From contig CM068553.1 of the NCBI GenBank assembly GCA_035048495.1, forward strand, positions 20,523,190-20,587,189: 64,000 nucleotides of DNA, given 5' to 3'. The DNA is from Euptelea pleiosperma. Taxonomy: Eukaryota > Streptophyta > Magnoliopsida > Ranunculales > Eupteleaceae. The notes under the pieces are model-generated. The model did no database searches. It was given only the letters and a program-made list of their open reading frames with translations, and was not told the DNA's origin. Positions 10,967-20,626 of the stretch are shown here, piece after piece (position 1 is the stretch's first letter; each line of letters starts with the position of its first letter). The translations under genes and the position numbers were made by a program.

Positions 10967-11996
10967 CAGACAAGAGAGACAAGCTTTTTACGAGGTTCGT
11001 CGCTGGAATCCAATCAACTACGTCCTCGGCCTCGCCATGGGAGGCAATTCACTATGTTCTACTTCGATTACAATTTTTGGAGTCCGATATGGGATCCCCT
11101 TTCCAATGGTGGAAGGGTCCTTTATATATAGGAAAATAAAATCTTTTCTCCCCAATAAGAGAGTGCCAACATAGGCAATAGAGATATGATTTGGCGCATC
11201 ACGGTTGATGTGGTATAGTTGATTTTGGCATTATCTTCTTTGAAATGTGGACCAGAATGCCCCTATAACTCTTGAGATATGTGCTAATTTGTCCTCCAAG
11301 TCTGTGTAAAGGGTAAAAAATGTGGTCCCTGGTGTACGCAGTGAAGTTCCTACTAGATGGGTCTATGGAGCAAGTAAAGGCCCACCTAGTTGCTAAAGGA
11401 CATACTCAGTCCTATAGCATTGACTACATTGAGACTCTCTCTAGTTGCTAAACTTACTTCGGTTCACGTCACGATTGCCTTGGCTGCTTCCTTTGATTGG
11501 CCTCTTTCTCAGCTTGTTGTCAAGAATGCTTTCTTGCAGGGCACTCTCAAAGAAGAAGTTTACATAGGACCAACCTCCTGGGTTTGTTGCTCAGGGGAAG
11601 TCTTCAGGTAGTGTTTGTCGATTGAAGATCATTTATGGACTAAAATAGTCACCACGTGCATGGTTTGGTCGATTCAATGAGGTGGTAATTCAGTTTGGGC
11701 TACGACAATGCTAGGTCGGATCACTATATTTTTTCACATAGAAGACACAACCAAAGGAATCATTATTCTTGTTGTGTATGCCGATGACATAATAGTGGTC
11801 GGGATGATGATGCGGGAATTCAAGCCTTAAAAGAATTCTTACAGACACATTTTCAAACTAAAGACCTAGGAAAACTTTAGTATTTATTAGGGATTGAGGT
11901 AGCAAGATCAAGTAGTGGCATCAATTTGTCCAAGCAAAAGTATGTGATAGATATTTTGGAAGAGACAAACTTACTGGGATCGAAACCTGTTAATAC
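10627..11996 (+). pseudogene. Copia reverse transcriptase, interrupted and frameshifted
   Basis: The RT region starts around ALSSSGWCQAMIDKMEALHSN and WDLFLLPPGKHAVGCHWVY (to 10836), is broken by a 494-bp insertion, and resumes at 11331 with GSMEQVKAHLVAKGHTQSY and WPLSQLVVKNAFLQG. A decayed YADD active site (YADDIIVV) follows near 11780, then GIEVARSSSGINLSKQKY and ETNLLGSKPVNT at the junction with the nested copia. Several frameshifts and stops are present. RT copies element RNA into cDNA; this copy cannot. Confidence 0.8.
10837..11330. mobile_element. 494-bp insertion in copia RT, unclassified
   Basis: GGTGTAC occurs immediately before (10830-10836) and after (11331-11337) this segment, and removing the segment restores the RT frame across VY. 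It holds a (GA)n run at 10931-10960, a TATA-like TTTATATATAGG at about 11131, and no coding domain. The ends are neither TG…CA nor inverted repeats, so it does not look like an ordinary solo LTR or MITE; a SINE-like or other short retroelement is possible. Confidence 0.65.
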
Positions 11997-12206
11997 TGTT
12001 GTAATCTTGGATCGTAACCAGAATAAGAGATTAGGGTTAGAGATGGAAGAGATGAGAGGAGAAGAGAATTGGGGGAAGAGGAGAAATCGTGTAGAGCTTA
12101 GAATAGCCTACACGATTTCACCCAATATATATATTAAGTGAAGTTTTACAATATTACAAGGGCCCCCTGTAGAATATAAGATATTACAAGTAGGTCCCTG
12201 ACAACA
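11997..12206 (-). repeat. 3' LTR of the nested copia
   Basis: TGTTGTAATC to GACAACA. It differs from the other LTR by three substitutions (GATGAG/GAGGAG, GGGGG/GGAGG, ACAAGG/ACGAGG by context). TSD AATAC lies immediately to the left. Confidence 0.95.
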
Positions 12207-12217
12207 CTCCCCCTCAA
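12207..12217 (-). other. Polypurine tract of the nested copia
   Basis: On the minus strand TTGAGGGGGAG lies immediately before the 3' LTR, the standard site for plus-strand cDNA priming. Confidence 0.85.
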
Positions 12218-12801
12218 GCTGGTGCGAAGATATCTATCATGCCCAGCTTGGATAACAGGTGCTCTAAGATCCCTTTAGTAACATCTTTAGTTAACACATC
12301 TGCAACTTGATCAGCAGTATGGACATACGGTGTGCAAATAAGTCCCTGACCAAGTTTCTCTTTGATGAAGTGATGGTCTACCTCAATGTGCTTTGTCCTG
12401 TCGTGTTGAACTGGATTATGAGCAATGCTGATGGCTGCTTTATTGTCACAATACAGTTGCATAGACCCTTTGACAGGATATCCGAGCTCACTGAGCATAG
12501 TCTTCAACCATAGAAGCTCACATACACCATGAGCCATAGAACGGTACTCTGCTTTGGCACTGGAGCGGGCGACAACTGGTTGCTTCTTGCTGCGCCATGA
12601 CACCAGATTACCTCCCACATACGTGCAGTACCCTGATGTGGAACGTCTGTCAGTGACTGAACCTGCCCAGTCAACGTCTGTATAAGCTTCAACTCGCAGG
12701 TGTCCATTCTTACTAAATAGGAGACCCTTCCCTGGAGCCCCCTTAAGATAGCGTAACACTCGGGGTACTACCTCAAGATGTGGAGAGCGAGGGGCATGCA
12801 T
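12214..12801 (-). pseudogene. Copia RNase H domain
   Basis: The frame encodes the copia RNase H domain: AYTDVDWAGSVTDRRSTSGY (first acidic residue), GGNLVSWRSKKQPVVARSSA, SSAKAEYRSMA (the usual SSAEAEY has Lys in place of the first Glu), LYCDNKAAISIAHNP and HDRTKHIEVDHHFIKEKL. RNase H degrades the RNA strand of the RNA/DNA hybrid. It is in the same frame as RT but separated from it by two stops near 12850-12890 (TAG and TGA). The C-terminus ends at the PPT, as expected. Confidence 0.9.
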
Positions 12802-12885
12802 GAACTGACTGATGACACTGACTGCGTATGCAATATCTGGTCATGTCAGCGAAAGGTAGATGAGACGCCCAACAAGTCTCTGGAA

Positions 12886-13911
12886 CTAGCCTGCATCAGC
12901 AATGGGATCCCCATCAACAGGATTCAGCCGATGTTGCTGCTCTATAGGCGTATCGGCTGGTTTAGCTCCCAAGTTTCCTGACTCTCGAAGGAGATCAAGT
13001 ACATACTTTCTCTGTGAGATAAACACACCCTGCTTTGACCTAGCAACCTCAATGCCCAGAAAGTATCTCAAGGTTCCCAGATCCTTGATTTCGAACTCTG
13101 TGCCTAGGTATTTTTTCAATCTATAAACCTCATCTGGGTCATCTCCTGTGACCACGATATCATCCACATATACAATAAGAGCAGTAAGACGACCTTGACT
13201 TCTCTTAATGAAGAGAGTGTGGTCCGCCTGACTCTGCGAGTAGCCAATCTTCTTGACTGCGGAACTGAACCTCTCGAACCAAGGTGACTGTTTAAGCCCA
13301 TACAAGGCTTTCTTCAGTCTGCATACCAGTTCCTTACTCCCAGTTGGACTGAACCCCGGAGGACCTGTCATGTAGACCTCTTCCTCTAGATCACCATGGA
13401 GGAAGGCATTCTTGACATCCAACTGGTGGAGGGGCCAAGAAAAGTTTGCCGCGAGAGATAACAGAACTCGAACTAAGTTCATCTTGGCCACTGGAGCAAA
13501 CGTCTCCTGGTAGTCAATCCCATAAGTCTGTGTGTACCCTTTTGCAACGAGACGGGCCTTGTACCTGTCGATGCTTCCATCTGCTTTGTATTTCACTGTA
13601 TATACCCACTTGCACCCCACGGGTTTCTTTCCTCTAGGCAATGGAACCAAATCCCAAGTACCATTCTTTTCTAGAGCTGTCATCTCCTCTAGCATGGCTG
13701 CTTTCCACTGAGGCTAGCTGAGGGCATCTGAGACACCGGATGGCAGAGCGACACTGGATAGGGAAGTAGCAAATGCTCTGTAGGATGGTGAGAGCTGTTG
13801 ATAGGAAACAAAGTGAGAGATAGGGTGCTTGGTAACACAGTTCCGAACACCCTTCCGATGAGCAATAGGTACATCAATGTCTATGGGAAGGATAGTAGGA
13901 GCAACAAACAT
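12886..13911 (-). pseudogene. Copia reverse transcriptase domain
   Basis: The full RT domain is present: WDLVPLPRGKKPVGCKWVYT, RYKARLVAKGYTQTYGIDY, HQLDVKNAFLHGDLEEEVYM, LKKALYGLKQSPWFERF, the YVDD active site (LIVYVDDIVVTGDD), and FLGIEVARSKQGVFISQRKY. An in-frame TAG at ~13713 separates the domain from the linker (FVAPTILPIDIDV to SSVALPSGVSDALS). Apart from stops the domain looks well preserved, consistent with a young insertion. Confidence 0.9.
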
Positions 13912-14034
13912 ATCATCATGAGGATCACTGAGGACACGATTACCTGGATCGAGTTGGATTTCCTAGCAGTGAGCTTGGATAGTGGACTGTTTCTCTTTTT
14001 GACGTCGTCTGGCATATGTCTTCAGCTGCGGATC

Positions 14035-15887
14035 CTATGGCACAGTGTCAGTAGGAGATAAGGACAAGGGTACAGGAGACTCATCAAGCAAATCAAGGGG
14101 TACTGGTTGAGGAATCTCCCCCTGTGGAGGTATCGGACTCTCGTCAATACTCCCAAGCTCCCCCTGAAGAGAAGTTCGATCAACTGAGAAGGGAAGACTC
14201 TCAAAAAATGTAACATCTAGAGAAACAAACCGACGACGGGTAGAGGGATGGAAACACCGATATCCCTTCTGAGTGGACGAATAGCCAAGGAACACACATC
14301 GAACGGCTTTCGGATCTAACTTGTCCTTCCTGTGATGGGCGTGAACATAGCAAACACAACCAAAGACCTTAGGTGGAATGGAGAACACAGGACAGGAAGG
14401 AAACAGGAGTGAAAGGGGAGACTTTGACCCCAAGACACGAGAGGGCATCCGATTTATCAAGTAGGATGCCGTCAACACAGCGTCAGCCCAATAACCCTTG
14501 GGTACCCGAGTACCAAGAAGAAGTGCCCTAGCAACCTCCAGGACATGGCGATGCTTTCGCTCAGCGGTCCCATTTTGTTGAGGTGTATCGGCACATGAAA
14601 TCTGATGAAGAATTCCATGCTCTTCAAAGTAGGAGGCAAGGCCACTGTACATGTATTCCCCCCCATTGTCAGTGCGTAGGACTTTTAGGGTGGTGCCCAA
14701 TTGATTGCACACCATTTTATGAAAGGTCTGAAAGATAGTATGCACCTCATTTTTTGATTTCATAAGGTAGATCCAAGTGTAACGACTGTAGTCATCCACA
14801 AAAACCACAAAGTAGCGAAACCAAAGATAGAAGTGGTGGGATTGGGTCCCCAAACATCAGAGTGCACAAGCTGTAAAGGAAACGTACTTTTTTTATTACT
14901 GGTCGGAAAAGACACCCGACATTGTTTTGCAAGTACACAAGTTTCACAGTTGAACTCAAAAAATGGAATAGACGCAAACTGAGGTAACAGACTCTTCATG
15001 ACTGAAAGCGGTAAATGACATAGCCTGTTATGCCATGGTATTAACAGGTCTTTATTAACGCTAGAACTACTGACATTGGCACTAGACTGATGTGCAACAG
15101 AATATGAAGTCGGCTGGCTATCGAGCAAGTACAATCCACCATCCTCACGACCACTGCCAATCATCCGCCTCGTCTCCAAGTCCTGAAAAACACGGTGAGT
15201 AGGAAAAAAGGTAACACTGCAGTTTAGGCTCTTAGTAAGATGGCTAACAGAAAGCAGGTTAGTGGTGAATTTAGGAACATGAAGTACAGAGGATAAAGAC
15301 AAAGTAGGTGTGGCAGAGATAGTGCCCTTCCCTGAGATAGAGGAGAAGGTGCCATCGGCCACACGGACCTTGTCCTTACCCGAGCAGATATTATAGGTGG
15401 AGAAAAGGGATGGCATACCAGTCATATGATCGGAGGCACCAGAATCAATGATCCAGGAAGGACCAATGGGTGCCGTAGACACATGGTGGGCTGAATGGGA
15501 TGTACCTATCTGAGCAAAGGATGATGTAGGTGGGGAAAGGCCATCAAGCTGAGTAAGTAATTGTCGAAGCCTATCAATGTCCATGCTAGAGAAGGTGTTG
15601 GACTGCCCAGAGGAAGGGGTCACACCAGAGGAATCTTGACTGGTGGCATGAGCAGCTGAGGTTCCATGTTTGCTACCAGAGGGCTTCTTTGAGGAGCCTT
15701 GCTTCCCCCCAGAGAACTGTGCGGGACGACCATGAAGACTCCAGCAGGTCTCCCGAGTGTGACGACGCTTGCCACAGTGATCACATCTGAGTCGATCACG
15801 ATCATCAAGATCCCCATCCTTATTGGATGTGGGTTTGCTCAATTTGAGTGGCCAAGGCAGACTTCTCAGATAAAGGAACATCAGCAT
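14035..15887 (-). pseudogene. Copia nucleocapsid, protease and integrase region
   Basis: From the minus-strand start: zinc knuckle CDHCGKRRHTRETC (15743-15785), intact protease motif WIIDSGASDHMTG (about 15418-15457), pre-integrase WHNRLCHLPLSVMK and CETCVLAKQ, then the integrase core with all three acidic positions (VHSDVWGP, LRTDNGGEY, NGTAERKHRH). A frameshift near 14830 splits the core. The C-terminal part has KLDPKAVRCVFLGYS and TQKGYRCFHP. A TAG ends the frame at 14035 and another follows near 13962. Confidence 0.9.
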
Positions 15888-16593
15888 CTGTCTTAGAGCT
15901 CATGGCTCTCCTCCTGCTGTCCTCGCTCTGGATGTAGGAGTAGACCTGTGCAATGGTCGACGGTGGTGGATCTCTGCCCAAGATGTTTGCTCGAACCTGT
16001 TCATAGCTCTGGTTCAAGCCGCCAAGAAACTTGAATATGCGTCCGCGCACAATCATCTTCCGGAACTCCGTAGCATCCTTGGTACATGCAGGGGTGTAGG
16101 TCTGGTAGTGATCTACCTCTTCCCACTTGCTGCGTAACGCAGCGTAGTATGATCCCAAAGGAAGATCGCCTTGCTTCAAATGTGCTATCTCCTGCTGAAG
16201 TTCATACATCCTAGCAAAATTCCCATCTTGGGAGTAGGTCTAAGATGCAGTGTCCCATATATCTTTGGCAGTCGGGAGAAAGAGGAAGCTTGTGCTGATC
16301 GATGGATGCATGGAGTGAAGCAGCCATGACATAACCATCGAGTTTTCCGCTTCCCACTTTTCAAACGCAGCATCGGAGGAATCAGGTGCAGTGACGCGTC
16401 CAGTGATATAGCCGACTTTGCCTCGTCCGGTGATGTACATCTTGGTAGATTGAGACCATGCAAGGTAGTTGGTCCCGTCGAGTTTCACCGTAGTGATCTG
16501 TAGGCCCGGGCTGTGATCACCATGACTTCCCAGACTGGGTGGGGCAACAATAATCTCTGACTTGGCAGAAGATGACTCCTCAGATGTACTCAT
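15820..16593 (-). pseudogene. Copia gag
   Basis: The frame starts with ATG at 16591-16593, about 315 bases after the PBS, and encodes gag: LDGTNYLAWSQSTKMYITGR, HPSISTSFLFLPTAKDIWD, then an in-frame TAG at ~16240, MYELQQEIAHLKQGDLPLG, YYAALRSKWEEVDHY, FLGGLNQSYEQVRANILGRD. A one-base frameshift near 15840 separates it from the zinc knuckle, which lies in the next frame. Gag builds the particle that carries the element RNA. Confidence 0.9.
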
Positions 16594-16906
16594 GGTAGTA
16601 GAGAAGACTTTTCTGATAAGAAATCACCCGAACTGCTGCTGCGGAGGTGCAAATCACCTTTTTATTTTTAAAGCCTCATTTTGGAAGGGGCGGCTAGGCT
16701 TGGTGGCTCTTCTCCAGGCTTCTGGAGTGGGCGGCTAGGCCTGGGAGAACCTCTCCAACCTTTTGGAGTGGGCGGTTAGGGTTTCAGACTCTTCTAAAGC
16801 CTGCGGCTATCCATGGGAGATGATCTCCTTCTTTGGAAAGCCCTTCGCATCGAATTTCGCAATCCCTAGGGTTCTTCAGACCTCTAGGATTGAGCCATGG
16901 TTACAT

Positions 16907-16924
16907 AACCATGCTCTGATACCA
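16907..16924 (-). other. Primer-binding site of the nested copia
   Basis: The minus strand reads TGGTATCAGAGCATGG directly after the 5' LTR, a perfect match to the tRNA-iMet PBS of plant copia elements. Confidence 0.95.
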
Positions 16925-17134
16925 TGTTGTAATCTTGGATCGTAACCAGAATAAGAGATTAGGGTTAGAGATGGAAGAGAGGAGAGGAGAAGAGAATTGG
17001 AGGAAGAGGAGAAATCGTGTAGAGCTTAGAATAGCCTACACGATTTCACCCAATATATATATTAAGTGAAGTTTTACAATATTACGAGGGCCCCCTGTAG
17101 AATATAAGATATTACAAGTAGGTCCCTGACAACA
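16925..17134 (-). repeat. 5' LTR of the nested copia
   Basis: It has the same ends and length as 11997-12206 with three substitutions, and is followed by TSD AATAC at 17135-17139. A TATA-like ATATATATATT lies in the middle. Confidence 0.95.
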
Positions 17135-17936
17135 AATACACCTATGGATCTGAATACCAAATTGGTGGTTGATCAAGGAGAACTGTTTGATGATCTAGGA
17201 AGGTATCGTAGGTTAGTTGGAAAGTTTAACTACTTGAATATTATGAGACCAGATATATCTTTTGTTGTTAGTGTAGTCAGTCAGTTTTTGCAGTCACCTC
17301 AGGTTCCTCATTGGGAGGCTGTGTTTCGGGTTATCAGATATAAGAAGAGTGTACCAAGTCGTGATCTGTTATATAGACATCATGGACATCTTCAAGTTGT
17401 CAGGTATACAAGTGCTGATTGGGCTGGATCACCATCTAATAGAAGGTCCACTAAAGGATATTGTACTTTTCTTTTTTTCTTTGGATAAGTATAAGCTTTA
17501 TTTAGGGCAAAGCCAGAACAATACAAAAGGATATTGTACTTTTCTTGGTGGCAATCTAATATCGTGGAAGAGTAAGAAACAGTCAGTAGTAGCCTGGTGC
17601 TGAAGCTGGATACAGGGCAATGGCCCATACTACATGTGAGCTGACTTGGTTGAAGCATCTTCTTCATGAGTTGGGTTTTGATGCAAAGTCTCCGATGCAC
17701 TTGCACTATGGTAATTAGGTGGCTATTTACATAGCTTCTAGCTCGGTCTTTAATGAGTCTACAAAACATATTGAGGTGGATTCTCACTTTGTTAAAGACA
17801 AGATTGTATGCGGTGATGTCTCTACTCCATATGTGAAGTCTTCAAACAAACTTGCAAATTTGTTCACAAAGGCAATCTTCTGGACATGCATGGATTTTAT
17901 TTGTTCCAAGTTGGAACATAAAGTTGGAGCTTCATG
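17135..17936 (+). pseudogene. RNase H of the outer copia
   Basis: The frame continues from the RT half across the nested element (TPMDLNTKLVVDQGELFDD, YRRLVGKFNYLNIMRPDISF), then RNase H motifs (YTSADWAGSPSNRRSTKGY, GGNLISWKSKKQSVVAWC, HIEVDSHFVKDKIVCGDV, LANLFTKAI). A 52-bp insertion with 21-bp direct repeats interrupts the domain at 17474-17525. Other frameshifts occur near 17605-17715, where the normal CDN motif is decayed. Confidence 0.85.
17474..17525 (-). mobile_element. 52-bp truncated retroposon insertion
   Basis: The 21-base sequence AAAGGATATTGTACTTTTCTT occurs at 17453-17473 and again at 17526-17546. The segment between is foreign to the RNase H frame and, on the minus strand, ends in CCAAAG plus an A-run. 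Long target duplications and a terminal A-run are hallmarks of LINE-type target-primed insertion, so this looks like an extremely 5'-truncated LINE or SINE 3' end. Confidence 0.75.
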
Positions 17937-17952
17937 ATGTTTATGCTCCAAC

Positions 17953-17964
17953 TTGAGGGGGAAT
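17953..17964 (+). other. Polypurine tract of the outer copia
   Basis: TTGAGGGGGAA lies immediately before the TG that starts the 3' LTR. Confidence 0.8.
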
Positions 17965-18158
17965 GTTGGTCATTATTCATACTTATGTATGGGGGGTATT
18001 CTTGTCATTTTACTTTATGTTATGACTTAATAATATAAGGGGTCACTAGTGAGCACGTTTTCACTAGATTTTGACCTTTCTTGTTTTCTCTACAATGACT
18101 CTCTTGAACGATTCTCTATATCTACTCTCTTCTGTCCAAAATCCTAACTCAAATAACA
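17965..18158 (+). repeat. 3' LTR of the outer copia
   Basis: It begins TGTTGGTCATT directly after the PPT and ends AAATAACA; 194 bp, similar in size to the nested copia LTR. The 5' partner is lost, so no TSD can be checked. Confidence 0.75.
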
Positions 18159-18184
18159 TCACATTTTATTGTCGAATTTGTAAT

Positions 18185-18430
18185 TGAATTGGCCTCTTCC
18201 TCTTCCGGCTCCCTTATTGAAGCCCTTGCCCTTACTCTTGACCTTAATTGTGATTTAGTATTTGATGTTGATTCACCAACTCCAACAGCTCTCGCAACAA
18301 CACTCCATGTCAAGCTATCATCCTCAAACACCAATTCATATTCTGCTTCTCCACCTTCTGTTTCTATCTCCCCAAGTAGTCATTCATTGCTTTCATCAAT
18401 GTCTTTCAATAAAATAGGTTTAATTGTATC
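18185..18430 (-). pseudogene. Possible hAT transposase C-terminal remnant
   Basis: The minus strand encodes a short piece, IKHRYDKRDTIKPI, LKDIDESNE, a stop, LLGEIETEGGEAEYELVF and EDDSLTWSVVARAVGVGES, followed by a low-complexity Arg/Glu tail. This resembles the extreme C-terminus of plant hAT/DUF659-type transposases (D-x-SNEWL, LVF-acidic-LTW). The catalytic part is absent, and one stop interrupts the piece. The assignment rests on remembered motif similarity. Confidence 0.45.
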
Positions 18431-18502
18431 TCTCTTATCATACCGATGCTTAATATAATAAGCCAAAGTACATAAATTTTACAAAAAAATATGTATTTTA
18501 GT

Positions 18503-18592
18503 GAGGCGCGCGCCTTACTAAACGTGCCTTGCCTTGACCCTTCTAAGGAGCTTTAGGTGTGCCTTGCGCCTGAGGCGCGCCTTGACTACAGA
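18503..18592. repeat. GC-rich GGCGCGCC palindromic patch
   Basis: A short patch rich in GCGCGCC and GCCTTG motifs (GAGGCGCGCGCCTTAC, GTGCCTTGCCTTGACCC, CCTGAGGCGCGCCTTGAC) stands out from the AT-rich surroundings. It lies exactly where the LINE loses homology and may be the end of a separate small element. Confidence 0.5.
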
Positions 18593-18599
18593 GATTGGA

Positions 18600-20039
18600 A
18601 TATCGATCAAGAGAGGCATCCACTACAAACTCCTCAACAACACACATGAAATCTTTCCCAATCACACTCCAACACGAAGGCCAACGTGAAACCATCGGGA
18701 CCAGGTGCCCGAACTCCACATAGACCCTGAATAGCTTCCAGGACTTCCTCCTCCACAATCGGTCTCTCTAACCAATCTCTTGCTCCTGGCTAATACAATC
18801 GAAGTCAACCCATCAACTATAGGTTTGAAATGATTGGGCTCAGTGTACACATGAGAATAAAACTGCACAATATAGTCTCTAAGAACTGCATCTTCTACCA
18901 CCATATCCTCTCCAACCATTAAGCTAGAAATGCTATTAGTCCTCCTTGCATTCACGATCTGACAGAAAAATTTTGAATTACTATCGCCTTCCTTCAACCA
19001 TCTCACTCTGGACTTCTACCTCCAACTGATCTCGTCCAACAGGGCCCACTTAAGATAATCTCTGTTGGCCTCCACTTTTTGCCTTCTCTCCTCCGTTACC
19101 ACTCCCTTTTCTTCTTTTCTATCTAGAACTGAAATATACTCCAAGAGCTCTCCCATCTTCTTATCCACACGCCCAAAAACATCTCGATTCCATGTAATTA
19201 GTTTCTCCTTCAAAGCTTTCAACGTGCTTCTAAACACAAAGCGTGCCTTCCCCGTGAAGATAAAAGAATCCCACCACTCCCCCACGATGTTAACAAAGTT
19301 AGGTTCTTGTAACCACATATTTTCAAACCTAAAAGGAGATGGATTTCAAGGAATACTCCCACATCTAAGCAAAATTGGATTGTGATCCGACACCAACTTA
19401 GGAAGAATGATTTCGGAGATATCGATACACAACCTAGACCAACAGTCAAACACCAAAAACCTATCCAATCTGGTCATTCTTGGCCCCTCTTGGTTGTTGG
19501 ACCAGGTAAAGTCTCCTCCACAGAAAGGAAGATCCATCAAGATATGCCTCCCTACCCAGGTATCGAACTCCTTCATGCTACCTCATTTCTTCTCATATGT
19601 GATCACATTAAAATCCCACCCAATGCTCCAGGGCAACATCCAGTTACTTCTAATGGAATCCAGCTCCGTCCAGAACTCCAATCTGAAAGTAGCTCTCGAA
19701 AACTCGTACACCCCTGCAAGACCCACTTATGATGATCCTCTCTAGCCTGGCAAACCACAGAAATTGAATAGACCCCAATAAAAGAGTCCTCCACACTAAC
19801 CTTTGACTGATTCCAAATCATCAAGATACCACCTGCTGCACCTATTGCCAGCAAAAACAGTCACCCACAATCTCTGTTCCCTCAAATCTTTTCCACAAAC
19901 TTAACATCCATAACTTCTATTTTAGTCTCCTCGATGATAGCAACATCTGCTTTCCAACGATGAATAAAATTTTAATAGACCATCCGCTTCTCCCTTCCCT
20001 CCAACCCCTAACATTCCACGAAAAAATATTGATATTCAT
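18600..20039 (-). pseudogene. LINE ORF2: endonuclease and start of RT
   Basis: ORF2 appears to start at the ATG at 20037-20039 with MNINIFSWNVRGW, the APE-endonuclease start motif, followed in another frame by IIEETKIEV (catalytic Glu), GAAGGILMIWNQSKV, MDLPFCGGDFTWSN, MTRLDRFLV and VSDHNPILL (catalytic Asp-His region). Then follow FVNIVGEWWDSF, TWNRDVFGRVDKK, RWLKEGDSNSKFF and, at the end, VRAPGPDGF. At least four frameshifts or stops disrupt it. The endonuclease nicks target DNA for target-primed reverse transcription. Confidence 0.85.
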
Positions 20040-20626
20040 AGGCATGATTCAGAATCCTCCTCCCTTCCCTTTCCTGCAACTGCCTCTCCCCCCTTAGGCC
20101 CTCTATCAAGTATTTGGATTCTGACATATTATTGATTTCCCTGGACAATTTTACATGTCTTCTATGTTGACAAACATTGTCGTTAATCAAATGCCCATCC
20201 ACCTCGCGCTCGCCACTCTCAGATTCACCTTCCTCTCCTTAAACCTGACCCACAGGGTCTGAGTCATAGTCCTCTGGTTGGACCTGCATCACCTAATGAC
20301 CCCTACTGGCATAATCACAACCCTCCAAGGACAAATACTTCTACTGGCCCACTACTGGCAGCGCTTGTCCCACTGAAACTGCAACAACATCCTCCTTACC
20401 AACTTCTGAGAACTGATTCAGACGATCCATCTCGATTGTTTTGAATAACTCCATCACCTCTTTTTCTCGTTATTTGGTACGACAATCCGATCAATTGCCC
20501 AAATCCCATCACATTGTCCATCACCCATCCAGATACCCCAAATCTCTTGATAAGATCATCCTCTATTTGTGGGCCATCCTTCATAAGTGTTGACTCAGAA
20601 AAACATACGATTTCTCCTGCTAGACC

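Larger units (their letters stand above)
11997..17134 (-). mobile_element. Nearly complete young Ty1/copia element
   Basis: Two 210-bp LTRs (11997-12206 and 16925-17134, TGTTGTAATC…CTGACAACA) differ at three positions. The element is flanked by AATAC at 11992-11996 and 17135-17139. On the minus strand the order is 5' LTR, PBS (16907-16924), gag, protease, integrase, RT, RNase H, PPT (12207-12217), 3' LTR; total 5138 bp. The single gag-pol frame carries six in-frame stops and two frameshifts, so it is not autonomous now. It interrupts the older plus-strand copia. Confidence 0.95.
9970..18158 (+). mobile_element. Old Ty1/copia element split by a younger copia
   Basis: Plus-strand order is integrase (9972-10456), RT (10627-11996, itself interrupted at 10837-11330), a whole minus-strand copia (11997-17134), RNase H (17140-17936), PPT (17953-17964) and 3' LTR (17965-18158). 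The 5' LTR, gag and protease are missing because the left end joins the SIRE-like LTR at ~9970. Removing 11997-17139 rejoins the RT/RNase H frame exactly (PVN to TPMDLNTKL), which shows these are two halves of one element. Confidence 0.85.

Noticed and set aside
10837..11330. Cassandra-type TRIM with 5S promoter
   Set aside because: No 5S rRNA-like internal control region was found, and the ends are not TG…CA.
18189..18458. Plus-strand Ser-rich open frame of 89 codons
   Set aside because: It is the complement of the hAT-like C-terminal fragment and shows no independent domain.
19382..19745. Plus-strand open frames of 112-116 codons
   Set aside because: They are antisense shadows of the LINE endonuclease on the minus strand.
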